Source: Alcaligenaceae bacterium (lineage in GTDB: Bacteria; Pseudomonadota; Gammaproteobacteria; Burkholderiales; Burkholderiaceae_B). Taken from it: a DNA stretch of 64,000 bases. The notes beneath the pieces were generated by a model. It ran no database searches, was not told where the DNA came from, and saw nothing but the letters and a program-made list of their open reading frames with translations. This document shows positions 18,001 through 25,310 of this stretch, piece by piece. The stretch is from NCBI GenBank assembly GCA_013416395.1, contig JACCEP010000003.1, positions 248,001-312,000 on the forward strand, read 5' to 3'. Made by a program: the position numbers and the translations under genes. The first letter of the stretch is position 1. Each line of letters opens with the position of its first letter.

Positions 18001-19069
18001 GGGGACTTTACGCCATGCAGAGGATTTGGCGGGTACGTCTCGCACCATGTCTCTGTTCGCGACAGAACTCCTGAACACGAGCTCGGGAGAAGCACTTGCG
18101 CGGACCTATGGCGAGCACACGCTTGATGAAAATGCCATCGGCGTGGCCAGAGCAGCGTCAGCCTCTCTGGCGCTGCACTCACTCTTGCAGAGCTGCCCGA
18201 AACTCGATCGTGCGGCAGGGGGGACAGATTTTTTTCGCGAGCGCGAGTGTGCGTGGATGCAACTGCAGGGTGGCAGGCACCGTCAGGATGCGACCGGCTC
18301 TATGCCTGACTTTAACGAATCATCCACCGGCATTGCCGGCGCGGTCCAGACCAGAGTCGGCAAAGATACCTTTATCGAGGTGGGCGGTCGTCTGGAGAAA
18401 GTGGATGTGCGAGGCAATAACTTCTCCGATGATGGTCATCGTTTCAGCTTGGGTGTTGCCTTAAAGCGCGAGATTGGCATCTTTACGCTTTCCTCAACAT
18501 TAGGGGGGGGCCTTTACTATTATGACAAGGAGCGGGCCTATTCATTAGGGGCTGTGCGACATCGCGCCGCATCGGACACCAGCGGCAACTTTGTCACGAT
18601 TGAGGGGCGTATCTCGGCTATGCTGCCGCAAAATAATTTCTATATCAAGCCTGCTTTTGCCGTTTCGGCTACCCGGATCAAGCAGAATGGGTATTCTGAA
18701 ACAGGATCCGGCCCACTGAACTGGCATGTCAACAGTATCTCGAAAACCGTAATCGGCCTGAGTACTTCAGTAGAGGTGGGCTATGCCTTCAACGTCTCCG
18801 ACCATCCAGCAGCCGCCTATGCCAGAGCAGGCCTAAATTCAAGTCTGAGCAACTCGGGGATTAATATCGTTTCTCATCTGGTAGGCGATGGCGCAGCGCT
18901 GGGGGACCTGAGAGTCACGCCCAAAACAGACAAGCGCCAGTTCGAGCTTACAGGTGGCATTGACATTGATCTGGGACGCACTCTTTCACTGTCCGTCCAA
19001 GGGCAAACGGCGCTGTCCAAGAGCGCCACGAATTACGGTGGATACGCCCGCGTGAAGTATCGCTTCTAG
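12044..19069 (+). CDS. Giant glycine-rich autotransporter (type Va) with C-terminal beta-barrel
   Basis: This protein of 2341 residues would be exported by Sec, insert its C-terminal barrel in the outer membrane and display the passenger on the surface. A signal peptide (MGLIRSGIPP... to about ATA at residue 26) is followed by a passenger of about 2000 residues. The passenger is dominated by some 23 imperfect repeats of about 60-65 residues with a core like AQSIGGGGGxxG preceded by TSGDxAxGI, as in beta-helical adhesins. From about residue 2050 the sequence turns into an autotransporter barrel that ends in YARVKYRF, with the usual terminal aromatic. One non-repeat insert near residues 1407-1450 is rich in Glu, Lys, Tyr and Trp. 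The start ATG follows AGGAAAG; a TTG one codon earlier is the alternative. No passenger catalytic domain is recognisable. The role is probably adhesion or surface coat (inference). Confidence 0.88.
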   Translation: MGLIRSGIPPIVCVFASIAAQNTATASCSISGTVEACTGSVTGGAIVHTQSEVHKLTLSALSNTIDAADSTDAGKKTGPVISLEHPGGVTPAPADWSSSNRNGQAGIDGSAGIALSATVSLDSGYGLTGQSGIWLESYGWGGSQAHEAQHTDKHATGGKGGDGGTSGNLSLIAASAGGGKPAAAINAGSNDPASSGILLVSRAGQGGAGGWAHSSGGLKDAQGGAGGQGGAAGSAVLQLLDGHTLNYSGAGLGIAINAQGGNGGAGGYGEVDGLDADSSYGGAGGTGGQGGSIQVTATSAVSTIVTSGLAGIALQSMGGNGGIGGEGKGGHDHAGDGGNAGNGGDIIANFSANVMTSGSSGYGVYVKSAGGFAGDSGDDSGGIKNHPGNAGEPGQAGNVTLGLTSSRINTSNTSADGVFVQSIGGMGSGGGSSSGLLSYGSKGGSGGAGGQAKVTLDKSTVTTSGDHAKALLIQSIGGAGGKAGNTSGITALAAAAGAGGIGGAVAVALTDSTLQTTGLHSTGVLVQSNGGGGGSSGAATGIYAVGGAGGLGGAAGTVELTLDTVRITTQGDDALGISLQSIGAGGGESHSPQGVIALGQNGGGGGNGAAINYTSQGGGVSIATSGDVSDAILLHSIGGGGGHGGSTFEALSNFSSQVGSTGGGGGSGGDVTYVGSDGDAISTTGDQARGLVLQSIGGGGGSGGNIVKISTGLTFGGHTGSSDSTTEHQGGTVTADIAGKITTSGDSATGVLAQSIGGGGGSSGSTVSVSVGLTLGHSQGASGAAGGHGGLVTLTSSADISTGGTDADGILAQSIGGGGGHTSTVVNATVGGSMTGINSQQGASGGAGGDGYDVTVTSAGDIKTVGDKALGVAAQSIAGGGGKAGSTISASVGADIGSTTVGQSGGTGGNAGKVSMTNQGDVVTQGDSASAVFAQSIGKGGGHGGLTVNGDVSGISANVTQGGSGGKAGAGGAVSVDNIGSLTTSGDSAVGIFAQSLGGSGGDAGMTVHGAFSVVTLSSNLGGNGGDGGAASTVKVSNAGGVSTSGNKATAIFAQSLGGSGGKAGTLVNGTATGGEVSGALALSVGGSGGNGGNASDVEVDQLADSLISTTGHDASGITAQSIGGDGGSGGNVWSGSLAVSESGSLNVNISVGGAGGDGGKAGKATIMNAGNISTTGADSEAIFAQSIGGNGGDAGSSYAITVDGSAGTKIESTISVGGAGGSGAVASSVQVNNAGVLSTVGGNAAGIYAQSIGGNGGVGGQGLVAFGDFEATSENYVSIKADVEVGGAGGTGSHAGSVDVVNSGRITTVSDTSAGIWAQAVGGGGGDGGNAGAYTIGYLKSLATGDEEPEKKGLALSITVGGGGGGGGNGGALTASNTKTIATAGAASYGIFAQSVGGGGGSGGNGSPGLEGWIADIYEDYEKLGQWKEIYEQYQKVSKKDWKGLFLESFSVDVGGSAGGTGDGGTVSVSNNGTIITSGDSATALYAQSVGGGGGNGGDGSQGMLTSVTVTGSAGGGGKGGAVTVDNQGAIQTSGAGAMGIYAQSVGGGGGSAGDVEGTIATNLSGLDEILGYNIFGSTGGSAGAGGDGGNVTIASPGSIVTTGVNAHGIWAQSVGGGGGAASSYGNGFGDNGVGSDGLSGSSGHVSVKVIGDTSVSGDGAHGIFLQSASGVGNTSHAGGIDLTISGSVTAAGANSRAILAQAASYAADASTSDPSAGTVIITINKGATVATTNAASFETIAIKGGRSIMGSSGYLVSNQLINAGTLTSAGPDAVVLATDDKAGLLVNNNGLVSGSVSGGSEHAIKFYNGTDGVFALGTQVNLGSNSGTLLSNQGILSAGGSGVIGASKVTTGSFIQGSLGKIHVDLSKSNVDSALSNDRIMLDVGGRSNAISLAGSVRPYWVGGTTFQSGETGRFRILETANGEAIDSRGVALTNTATVAYVPRSIGGESALEADYKIDYSGMASGVKLGENARSFANYLSAAMGTLRHAEDLAGTSRTMSLFATELLNTSSGEALARTYGEHTLDENAIGVARAASASLALHSLLQSCPKLDRAAGGTDFFRERECAWMQLQGGRHRQDATGSMPDFNESSTGIAGAVQTRVGKDTFIEVGGRLEKVDVRGNNFSDDGHRFSLGVALKREIGIFTLSSTLGGGLYYYDKERAYSLGAVRHRAASDTSGNFVTIEGRISAMLPQNNFYIKPAFAVSATRIKQNGYSETGSGPLNWHVNSISKTVIGLSTSVEVGYAFNVSDHPAAAYARAGLNSSLSNSGINIVSHLVGDGAALGDLRVTPKTDKRQFELTGGIDIDLGRTLSLSVQGQTALSKSATNYGGYARVKYRF
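12960..17170 (+). repeat. Imperfect tandem repeats encoding the autotransporter passenger
   Basis: About 23 coding repeats of roughly 180-200 bp centre on sequence for (A/L)QS(I/L/V)GGxGG. They are diverged at the DNA level, so this is an old repeat. The first copies (near 12990, 13305 and 13460) are the most divergent (LQSMGG, VQSIGG, IQSIGG). Those at 16220-16890 are the most uniform (AQSVGGGGG), which suggests recent homogenisation toward the C-terminal end of the passenger. Confidence 0.8.
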
Positions 19070-19160
19070 AGCCTTGTCGTGTCCCCAGTCGCCATTCGTT
19101 AGACCTGCATAACGGTTTCAGCTGATTTTTGCATTGCGTGAGTGGTTCAGTATTGGTGTA

Positions 19161-21770
19161 ATGGATGCCAGTCAGCAAGAAGTCCAAGTCATTAAAGAAA
19201 CAATTACGGGGGTAACCGCATTGCAGGCTGAATCGTGGACGCGCATGCGAAACGCATGGCCATTACTGATCGGGCTTGTCGTATTCGGTTTTGCGCTATG
19301 GTTCATTCATCGCGAACTGGCACACTTTCACGTGCACCAGATTTTGCGACAGATTGCTGCGATTCCAGTGCAGACCATCGCACTGGCCGTGGCCGCCACG
19401 GCCAGCAGTTATCTGGCGCTCACGCTATTTGACTGGCTTGCACTTACCTGGATCGGGCATCGGTTCACGTATCGCCGCATCGCGCTGGCCTCATTCACTT
19501 CGTACACGCTGGCCCATAATGTAGGGTTCGGAATGCTCAGTGGTGGGGCTGTTCGCTACAAACTCTACGGCAGCTGGGGGCTTAGCGTTGCCGATATTGC
19601 CAAGGTCATCGCGTTCGTCACCCTGACAACTGCGCTGGGCATGTCGACCATTCTGGGCGTTGCCGCCATTGGCGAAGGCAAGCGGCTGATGGAGCTGGTC
19701 AGCATGCCGGGCTGGTTTGGGCCCATATTCGGAATCATCGTACTCTTGCTGCCTCTGACATGGCTGGCACTTGCAAGCTTTAAGGTTGGCAACCTGACCT
19801 GGCGCAAGTATGAGGTTTCCGTTCCACACGTGCCCATCGCGGCAGGGCAAATTCTTATATCCATCGTGGATAACGGCTTTGCCGCATTAACGCTATATGT
19901 GCTGCTGCCCGACTCAATCGGATTCGGTTTGTTGGGGTTTTTGGGGCTTTTTGTTGTTGCCAACACCATTGGAATTATCAGTCACGTTCCTGGCGGGGTT
20001 GGCGTATTCGATGCCACGATTCTCCTGGCTGTTCCTTCTGATGCGTCCGGTGCTACGGTGGCCGCACTGGTGGCCTACCGGGTTATTTACTATCTGGTTC
20101 CTCTTGCTATTTCGTGCTTGCTGATTGCTGCCCATACAATGGGGCGCCCCAGCCGCACGATGCTAGCTCGAACGCTGCCTCTGGCACCTTCGCTGTTCGC
20201 CGTGCTGGTCTTTGTCTCTGGCCTCATACTTCTGATTTCTGGCGTAACGCCAGTCATCAAAGCCCGTGCCGACTGGTTACTTCACATTGTGCCTCTTGGG
20301 GTCATCGAGGTATCGCACTTTCTTGGTAGCCTAATGGGCGTTGCACTACTGCTCATCGCAGATGGATTGCGTCGCAGGCTTGATGGTGCGTGGCTACTGG
20401 CTTGTGGCTTTCTGTCAGCAGGGATTGTTTTTTCGCTGCTCAAGGGGGTTGATTTCGAAGAGGCGCTGGGGCTGGGCATTACCCTTGTCGCGCTACTTCC
20501 TTGTCGGCGCGCATTCAATCGCAAGGCACGCTTGTTCGCCCTAACGCCGGCGCCTGGCTGGCTGCTGGCAAGTGCTGCCGCGCTGGCCGGCTGTTTGTGG
20601 CTTGGCTTTTTTGCCTACCAGCGTGTTGAGTATGCAGACGACCTCTGGTGGTCGTTTGTACTTCATGGCGACGCACCTCGCTTTCTTCGAGCCAGCGTTG
20701 GTGCGGTTATCGCGTTTCTTATCGTGTGTTTGTATACCGTCTTGCGTCCCGCACCGGTATCCGTCTTGTTGCCTGAAGAAACCGATTTGCCCCAGGTCGA
20801 AAATGTCATTCAACATGCAGAAGGAGCCAGTACCTCGGCCTGTCTCGCATTGTTGGGCGATAAACGGTTTTTGTTCAGCCCAAGTGGACGAAGCTTCATC
20901 ATGTTTGGTGTTCAGGGGCATAGTTGGATTGCCATGGGAGAACCCGTCGGCCTGCAGGAAGAGCAGCAGGATCTGATCTGGTCTTTCATGGAGATTTGCC
21001 ATCAACACGCAGGACGACCCGCTTTTTACCAGGTCACACCAGATACGATGCCAGTGCTTGCCGAGGTGGGGCTTGCCTTCCAAAAGCTTGGGGAGCAAGC
21101 TTATGTGTCGTTGCCGCAATTCGATCTTCAAGGCCCCGGCAGAGCGAAGTTACGTCAGACCTGGAATCGAGGACAGCGCTTGCCGTTGGCATTCGAGGTG
21201 GTGGCCAAAGCCGACGTTCCTGCAATTACCGATGAGCTTAAGCGAATTTCGGACCAATGGCTGCGCGGCAAGAATGCCCGCGAAAAGGGCTTTTCACTGG
21301 GACGTTTCAATGTTGACTATATTTGCCGCTTCCCTGTTGCGATATTGCGTCTGGAAGGGCGCATTATTGCGTTCGCCAATCTGTGGGCGTCATCTGATCA
21401 CAGCGAGCTCTCCGTTGACTTGATGCGTCAAGTTGATGATGCCCCTAATGGCGTAATGGAATATCTGTTTATTGCATTAATTTTGTGGGGACGCGAACAA
21501 GGTTATGCAGAATTCGATCTGGGGATGGCGCCTATGGCGGGGCTAGACGGGCGTGCTTCAGCACCCATGCTGTCACGAGCTGGCGCACTGATATATCGCC
21601 ATGCCGAGCATTTCTACAATTTTCAAGGCCTGCGAGCCTACAAAGAAAAATTTTCTCCGGAGTGGCGATCCCGCTACCTTGCAGCACGGCCTGGTATTGA
21701 GATGACACGGATGCTGGGCGACACCACATTGCTGGTTAGTGGGGGGGTGAAGGGGTTGATCACTCGATAA
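19161..21770 (+). CDS. mprF: Bifunctional phosphatidylglycerol lysyltransferase/flippase (MprF family)
   Basis: This protein of about 869 residues has an N-terminal multi-span flippase region (about residues 20-520; VPGGVGVFDATILLAVP is a family segment) and a C-terminal cytosolic DUF2156/aminoacyltransferase domain (about 540-860; LSVDLMRQ and FDLGMAPMAGL are family-like). MprF adds an amino acid, usually lysine or alanine, from aminoacyl-tRNA to phosphatidylglycerol and flips the product outward, which lowers the surface negative charge. The ATG at 19161 is chosen; an upstream TTG at 19134 is possible, and neither has a strong ribosome binding site. It lies 90 bases after the autotransporter and close to a lipid A acyltransferase, so this is an envelope-modification neighbourhood. 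Confidence 0.88.
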   Translation: MDASQQEVQVIKETITGVTALQAESWTRMRNAWPLLIGLVVFGFALWFIHRELAHFHVHQILRQIAAIPVQTIALAVAATASSYLALTLFDWLALTWIGHRFTYRRIALASFTSYTLAHNVGFGMLSGGAVRYKLYGSWGLSVADIAKVIAFVTLTTALGMSTILGVAAIGEGKRLMELVSMPGWFGPIFGIIVLLLPLTWLALASFKVGNLTWRKYEVSVPHVPIAAGQILISIVDNGFAALTLYVLLPDSIGFGLLGFLGLFVVANTIGIISHVPGGVGVFDATILLAVPSDASGATVAALVAYRVIYYLVPLAISCLLIAAHTMGRPSRTMLARTLPLAPSLFAVLVFVSGLILLISGVTPVIKARADWLLHIVPLGVIEVSHFLGSLMGVALLLIADGLRRRLDGAWLLACGFLSAGIVFSLLKGVDFEEALGLGITLVALLPCRRAFNRKARLFALTPAPGWLLASAAALAGCLWLGFFAYQRVEYADDLWWSFVLHGDAPRFLRASVGAVIAFLIVCLYTVLRPAPVSVLLPEETDLPQVENVIQHAEGASTSACLALLGDKRFLFSPSGRSFIMFGVQGHSWIAMGEPVGLQEEQQDLIWSFMEICHQHAGRPAFYQVTPDTMPVLAEVGLAFQKLGEQAYVSLPQFDLQGPGRAKLRQTWNRGQRLPLAFEVVAKADVPAITDELKRISDQWLRGKNAREKGFSLGRFNVDYICRFPVAILRLEGRIIAFANLWASSDHSELSVDLMRQVDDAPNGVMEYLFIALILWGREQGYAEFDLGMAPMAGLDGRASAPMLSRAGALIYRHAEHFYNFQGLRAYKEKFSPEWRSRYLAARPGIEMTRMLGDTTLLVSGGVKGLITR

Positions 21771-21939
21771 GAACCGTGCCTGGCTTCCTGCAACATACCA
21801 ATCTGTATTGGTCGAGGTCAATGGTACCGGGCCTGGCAAAGCACTTTGGTCGCAACAAGATTTAAGTGTCGCCGCCACACACTATCGCGTATAAAGACAA
21901 TCTGGCAATAGCGACAACGTCACCACGGTGGGGGTAAAC

Positions 21940-22698
21940 ATGGGCGCTCGGCACTTCTGTTCACCACGGTTAAGTCACTACCTAAATGCCGCAGGGGCCA
22001 TACTCGCTGTGGGCATCGCGTCGTCAGCACCTGCATGGGCCTCTGGCCCGGGATTCGACTGTACCAAAACCACACTTCAGGTCGAGAAATCCATTTGCAA
22101 CTGGGATACAGTACGTTCGCTTGACGGGCAGATGACTGAGGCCTACCGGGCAGCACTTGCCGCACAAAACAACGATGCCGACCGGACAGCGCTGATGTCA
22201 GGCCAACGCGAATGGCTGAGCAAACGCAATCGCCAATGCGCGCTTGATGCGGTCACACCAGACCCCACCAGCGAAGAGGGCTTAAGCCCTCGCGAAATGG
22301 GCCAGCTTATGTGCCTGCAGGGGATCTATGCGTCGCGTATCGAGGCACTTTCTACAGCTGCTCCCACTACAGACCCCTGGGTGGGGTCCTGGTCGGGCAA
22401 GGGCAGTGGAATGCTTTCCGCAACCATACGACGCGGCACCGCCAAACCCGACTATCTGGTGGTGGACCTTATCACAGGCATGCCGGGCTGTTCAGGAGCT
22501 GTCACGCTCTATGGCAAGCCTGCGGGCAGGGCACTTCACGGTGCAAGCTATGACCCCACCGAGCCAAGTGCGCCGGTATGTGACATTAACTTCGATCTGG
22601 ATGCCAGCGGCACGTTAAACGTCGATGCCTACGGCGATTGCAATTATTACCATGGCGGTGGCTGCATTTTCGACGGTACGCTTGCAAAAGATAAATAA
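21940..22698 (+). CDS. Secreted LprI/DUF1311-like protein
   Basis: This 252-residue exported protein has a signal peptide to about PAWA (residue 34). An LprI-type domain (about 36-135) follows: FDCTKTTLQVEKSICNW, then SLDGQMTEAYRAAL, then a QREWLSKRNRQCAL segment, with the paired cysteines of the family. This family includes lysozyme-inhibitor-like proteins. The C-terminal part (about 145-252) carries several more cysteines, a WVGSWSGKGSG start typical of small beta-sandwich domains and a Gly-rich YHGGGCIF end; it was not identified further. The ATG at 21940 follows GGTGGGGGT; a GTG at 21928 is the alternative. Confidence 0.65.
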   Translation: MGARHFCSPRLSHYLNAAGAILAVGIASSAPAWASGPGFDCTKTTLQVEKSICNWDTVRSLDGQMTEAYRAALAAQNNDADRTALMSGQREWLSKRNRQCALDAVTPDPTSEEGLSPREMGQLMCLQGIYASRIEALSTAAPTTDPWVGSWSGKGSGMLSATIRRGTAKPDYLVVDLITGMPGCSGAVTLYGKPAGRALHGASYDPTEPSAPVCDINFDLDASGTLNVDAYGDCNYYHGGGCIFDGTLAKDK

Positions 22699-22786
22699 GC
22701 ACTAAGAGTGTGCGCTTCGCATTGGACAAAGAAGTCCCAGTAGGTGACGCGGGCTGGCCACGAACGACACAACGGCGGAGGACAAC

Positions 22787-23277
22787 ATGACGAACAATGG
22801 CACGGGCCTGGCTGTCAAGATGATGATTGTTTTTGCGGTAACTGCGTTGTTTTTGTTTTATATCGCCGGAACGCAGCGACACATACGCGAACCTGATATG
22901 GGCTGGGTACTTGGCGCCATCTTGCTCCTGTCAGTGCTGCTTATGCAGATATTTTTTTCAAATTTCCCGAAAACCGACGCCCCATCGGATTCTTTTTGGT
23001 GTTTATAGGCCTGATCATTCTGCCTGGCTGCGCATTCTTGATTACGCAGGTTGTCTTTGATCTACAGTTCAGGGCGCAATGGGGCATTGATTTTTACAAC
23101 TTCAGGCACGAAACCGTGTATGGGGTGCAGGTCGAGAACGGGCTGCCCGTTCCCAGGCTCAGTTACACCTATAAGTTTAATATCAATGAAATGCGTGAGC
23201 CATTGCAGAAACTCGTTGTCGAAAACGGCTGGACGTATAAAGGCGTGGTGGTGTTCGCCAAGTGGCTCACAGGGTAG
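22787..23277 (+). pseudogene. Small membrane protein gene interrupted by a frameshift at a T7 run
   Basis: The frame from 22787 encodes two membrane spans and stops at 23008. A second frame shifted by -1, open through the same region to 23277, continues naturally with a third span (RPIGFFLVFIGLIILPG) and a soluble tail ending VVVFAKWLTG. The two join seamlessly if one T is removed from the T7 run at 22952-22958, giving a protein of about 163 residues with no loss of hydrophobic pattern. The second frame has only TTG or GTG as possible starts and no ribosome binding site. The cause may be a sequencing error, a recent inactivation, phase variation or slippage. The family was not recognised. Confidence 0.6.
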
Positions 23278-23357
23278 GGTGCGCCTTAGGCGGGGAGGGT
23301 ACCGCTACCTTTCCGGCACGCCAAAACCAATAAGCATTACCCATGTTCATTACAAGC

Positions 23358-23450
23358 AAACTGACAGCTCACCCTCAGGTGTTTGTTGGCGGTAAACCGG
23401 CAGCTCACCCTCAGACGCTCATTATTGGTAAACCGGCAGCTCGCCCTCGG
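23358..23450 (-). repeat. Three tandem 36-bp repeats at the 3' end of the acyltransferase gene
   Basis: The 21-base core AAACCGGCAGCTCACCCTCA(G) occurs three times at exactly 36-base spacing (23358, 23394 and 23430), the outermost copies with 2-3 mismatches. The copy at 23430 encodes the last residues of the lpxL-type protein (PEGELPVYQ). The other two lie past its TAA TGA stops but in the same frame, and would read SEGELPVYR and PEGELSVCL. The repeat thus looks like a former or potential in-frame C-terminal extension. Confidence 0.8.
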
Positions 23451-24303
23451 GGCGTCGCTTAAAGCGACGATGCACCCAATAATATTGTTCAGGAATATTT
23501 TGTATCTGCGATTCCAGAAACTGATTGGTCAGCAAAGCATCGGCTTTATCATCGCCGCATGGGTAGTTTTGCAGAGGCTCAAAAATCTTTAGCTTGTAAC
23601 CTTTGTAATCGGGCAGCACTTCGGTCACGAAGGGCACGACGCGCGCGCCGCTTATCTTGGCCAGACGGGATACAGCTGTAAGCGTACAAGCCTGAACGCC
23701 AAAAAACGGTACAAATACCGAATCGCGCAGGCCAAAATCCATGTCGGCCGCCAGCATAATGGGCTTGCCCGACTTCAGTATATTGAGGGTTTGGCGTGCA
23801 CTGCTGCCGCGTGGAATCATTTCGGTGCCAAATCTGGAGCGCTGTACGCGAGAGATATCTTCCGCAGCCTGATTCGACATTGGTGTATACAGCGAGGCAA
23901 CCGGGTGGTGGATAGAGTAGTACATGCAGCCTGCCTCAATGCCGGCAAAATGAAACCCTAAGAAGATGGTGGGTTGCTCGTACGCATCGGCCAGCTCTAT
24001 GGCGCTGTGTAGCTCAGTCAAACGCGTAAGCGTCTTGGCACTGCCATACCACTGCACACCGCGCTCGAAGTAACTGCGAATAACATGTTCAAATGTTGAA
24101 CGCGCCAGACTTTCGCGCTGTTCGTCGGTTTTCTCCGGAAAACACAGACGCAAATTCGTATGCAAAATGCGCTTACGTTTGCTCGGAAGCCGGTACAGTA
24201 ATCGGCCCAGCCCCTCTCCGGCCCGGGCGACCAACCCATAAGGCAGAGTGGCAAACACGCGCAATAGACCCGAGGTCAATGCGTGCTGAAGTTTGTAATT
24301 CAA
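23422..24303 (-). CDS. lpxL: Lipid A biosynthesis acyltransferase (LpxL/HtrB family)
   Basis: This inner-membrane acyltransferase of about 293 residues adds a secondary acyl chain to a lipid A precursor. The catalytic HX4E motif is visible in GFHFAGIEAG, and the family segment PRGSSARQTLNILKSGKPI-MLAADMDFG follows at about residues 150-190. The open frame extends to 24441, but the added 46 residues are not family-like. TTG at 24303 with AGGAC a few bases upstream gives the usual length and an N-terminal amphipathic start (NYKLQHALTSGLLRVF). The C-terminus ends inside a tandem repeat. It is convergent with the frameshifted membrane gene. Confidence 0.85.
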   Translation of the reverse strand: MNYKLQHALTSGLLRVFATLPYGLVARAGEGLGRLLYRLPSKRKRILHTNLRLCFPEKTDEQRESLARSTFEHVIRSYFERGVQWYGSAKTLTRLTELHSAIELADAYEQPTIFLGFHFAGIEAGCMYYSIHHPVASLYTPMSNQAAEDISRVQRSRFGTEMIPRGSSARQTLNILKSGKPIMLAADMDFGLRDSVFVPFFGVQACTLTAVSRLAKISGARVVPFVTEVLPDYKGYKLKIFEPLQNYPCGDDKADALLTNQFLESQIQNIPEQYYWVHRRFKRRPEGELPVYQ

Positions 24304-24562
24304 ATTTTGTCCTAGTGGCGCCCAGCCGCTAAACGACGATGACGATATCCGAAGGGTGAAGGTAACTGCGGGGAGTACACACTGAGCAATAAACACTCTG
24401 CAAGGCAGGCGTTTAACAGTGCCTCCCGCCGACAGTATCATGCATTGTATGGTGCAATCCCAAATAAGAGCGCAATTACTACGTCAACGCTAAGATTGCC
24501 CTGATGCTTGGCTTTACCCCCCACCCACCGACTTGGGCCTAAACACTCGTAAGGATGCCACA

Positions 24563-25048
24563 ATGCAAGTAACTTCTTCCAGCCTGAACGTGTCGGGCAC
24601 CTCAACTGACTGGCGCGGCGTGGCACTGTCAAACTTCAGCCTTTCTCCCTTCGTTCTTGATGACATACTGCTTGCCTCACTAGAAGGGTTTATTCAGGGC
24701 ATTAAGTTTCCAGAAACTGACCCGCGGCGGGCGATAGCGTTTTGTTCCAGCGGCTGGGATGCAAAGAGCCTGGCCAGCCAAGCGGACCGCAGTGCCGTGT
24801 ATTGGGCGGGAGCCAGCATTGCGTACGGCTCGACCGAGCACCATCAGCTTATTGGGCAGGCCATTTGCACGCGTATCGAGCAGTCTATTGGCTTACAGAA
24901 GGTGCTGATTTCAACGGAGGGGCTGACGCTAATACACGAAACGGGTTCTGAACCCGAGTCTTCCACGACCTCGTTGCCGGCCACCGTATTCTGCAGGATT
25001 ATGACTGATCTGCGCGAGAAGCTGCTTCTTAAGCGTCGCCAGGGCTGA
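24563..25048 (+). CDS. NADAR-like (DUF1768-like) protein
   Basis: This 161-residue soluble protein has the features LSNFSLSPFVLDDI, ASLEGFIQGIKF, then a long helical region, LISTEGLTLIHETG and CRIMTDLREKLL. They follow the order and spacing of NADAR/YbiA-type proteins (SNF...PF, SVEHxYQxxKF, LLxTGxxxL.E). NADAR domains are tied to ADP-ribose or riboflavin-intermediate chemistry; here the active-site residues differ enough that only a distant relation is claimed. The ATG at 24563 has AAGGA 7 bases upstream. A VapC remnant follows directly. Confidence 0.5.
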   Translation: MQVTSSSLNVSGTSTDWRGVALSNFSLSPFVLDDILLASLEGFIQGIKFPETDPRRAIAFCSSGWDAKSLASQADRSAVYWAGASIAYGSTEHHQLIGQAICTRIEQSIGLQKVLISTEGLTLIHETGSEPESSTTSLPATVFCRIMTDLREKLLLKRRQG

Positions 25049-25103
25049 TCCGCCTGCATAGCAAAGGGCTACTTGGGTACTGGCTTTTGTCCGCTGGCTT
25101 GGC

Positions 25104-25262
25104 ATGCAATATGCAGAGAGCAAAGCGAAAGGGCAACCCAAAAACGCACTCGATACTGTCATCGCGGCCGTTGCTGAGGCGAACAGTTGTATTGTTGTGA
25201 CCGACAACGAAAAAGACTTTGCAGGCATTGAATTATTCAATCCCCTCAGGGCGGGCCGGTAA
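25104..25262 (+). pseudogene. C-terminal remnant of a PIN-domain (VapC-like) toxin
   Basis: A 52-codon frame contains the end of a PIN domain: NALDTVIAAVAEANSCIVVTD followed by NEKDFAGIELFNPL. This matches the VapC pattern (NDxxIAAxAxxxxxxLVTxNxxDFxxIxxLxxxNP). The N-terminal half with the first catalytic Asp and Glu is gone, and no antitoxin gene is adjacent. The remnant therefore cannot encode an active RNase toxin. An upstream extension in frame is short and not PIN-like. Confidence 0.75.
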
Positions 25263-25310
25263 TTTCGTAAATCGAACTGGGCGTTTAAGCCAGCTGCGAG
25301 CACTTAACAG

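Noticed and set aside
22952-22958. Programmed -1 ribosomal frameshifting at the T7 run
   Set aside because: The in-frame context (ATA TTT TTT TCA) does not fit a full X XXY YYZ slippery site, and no downstream stimulator was evident; mutation, sequencing error or phase variation is more likely.
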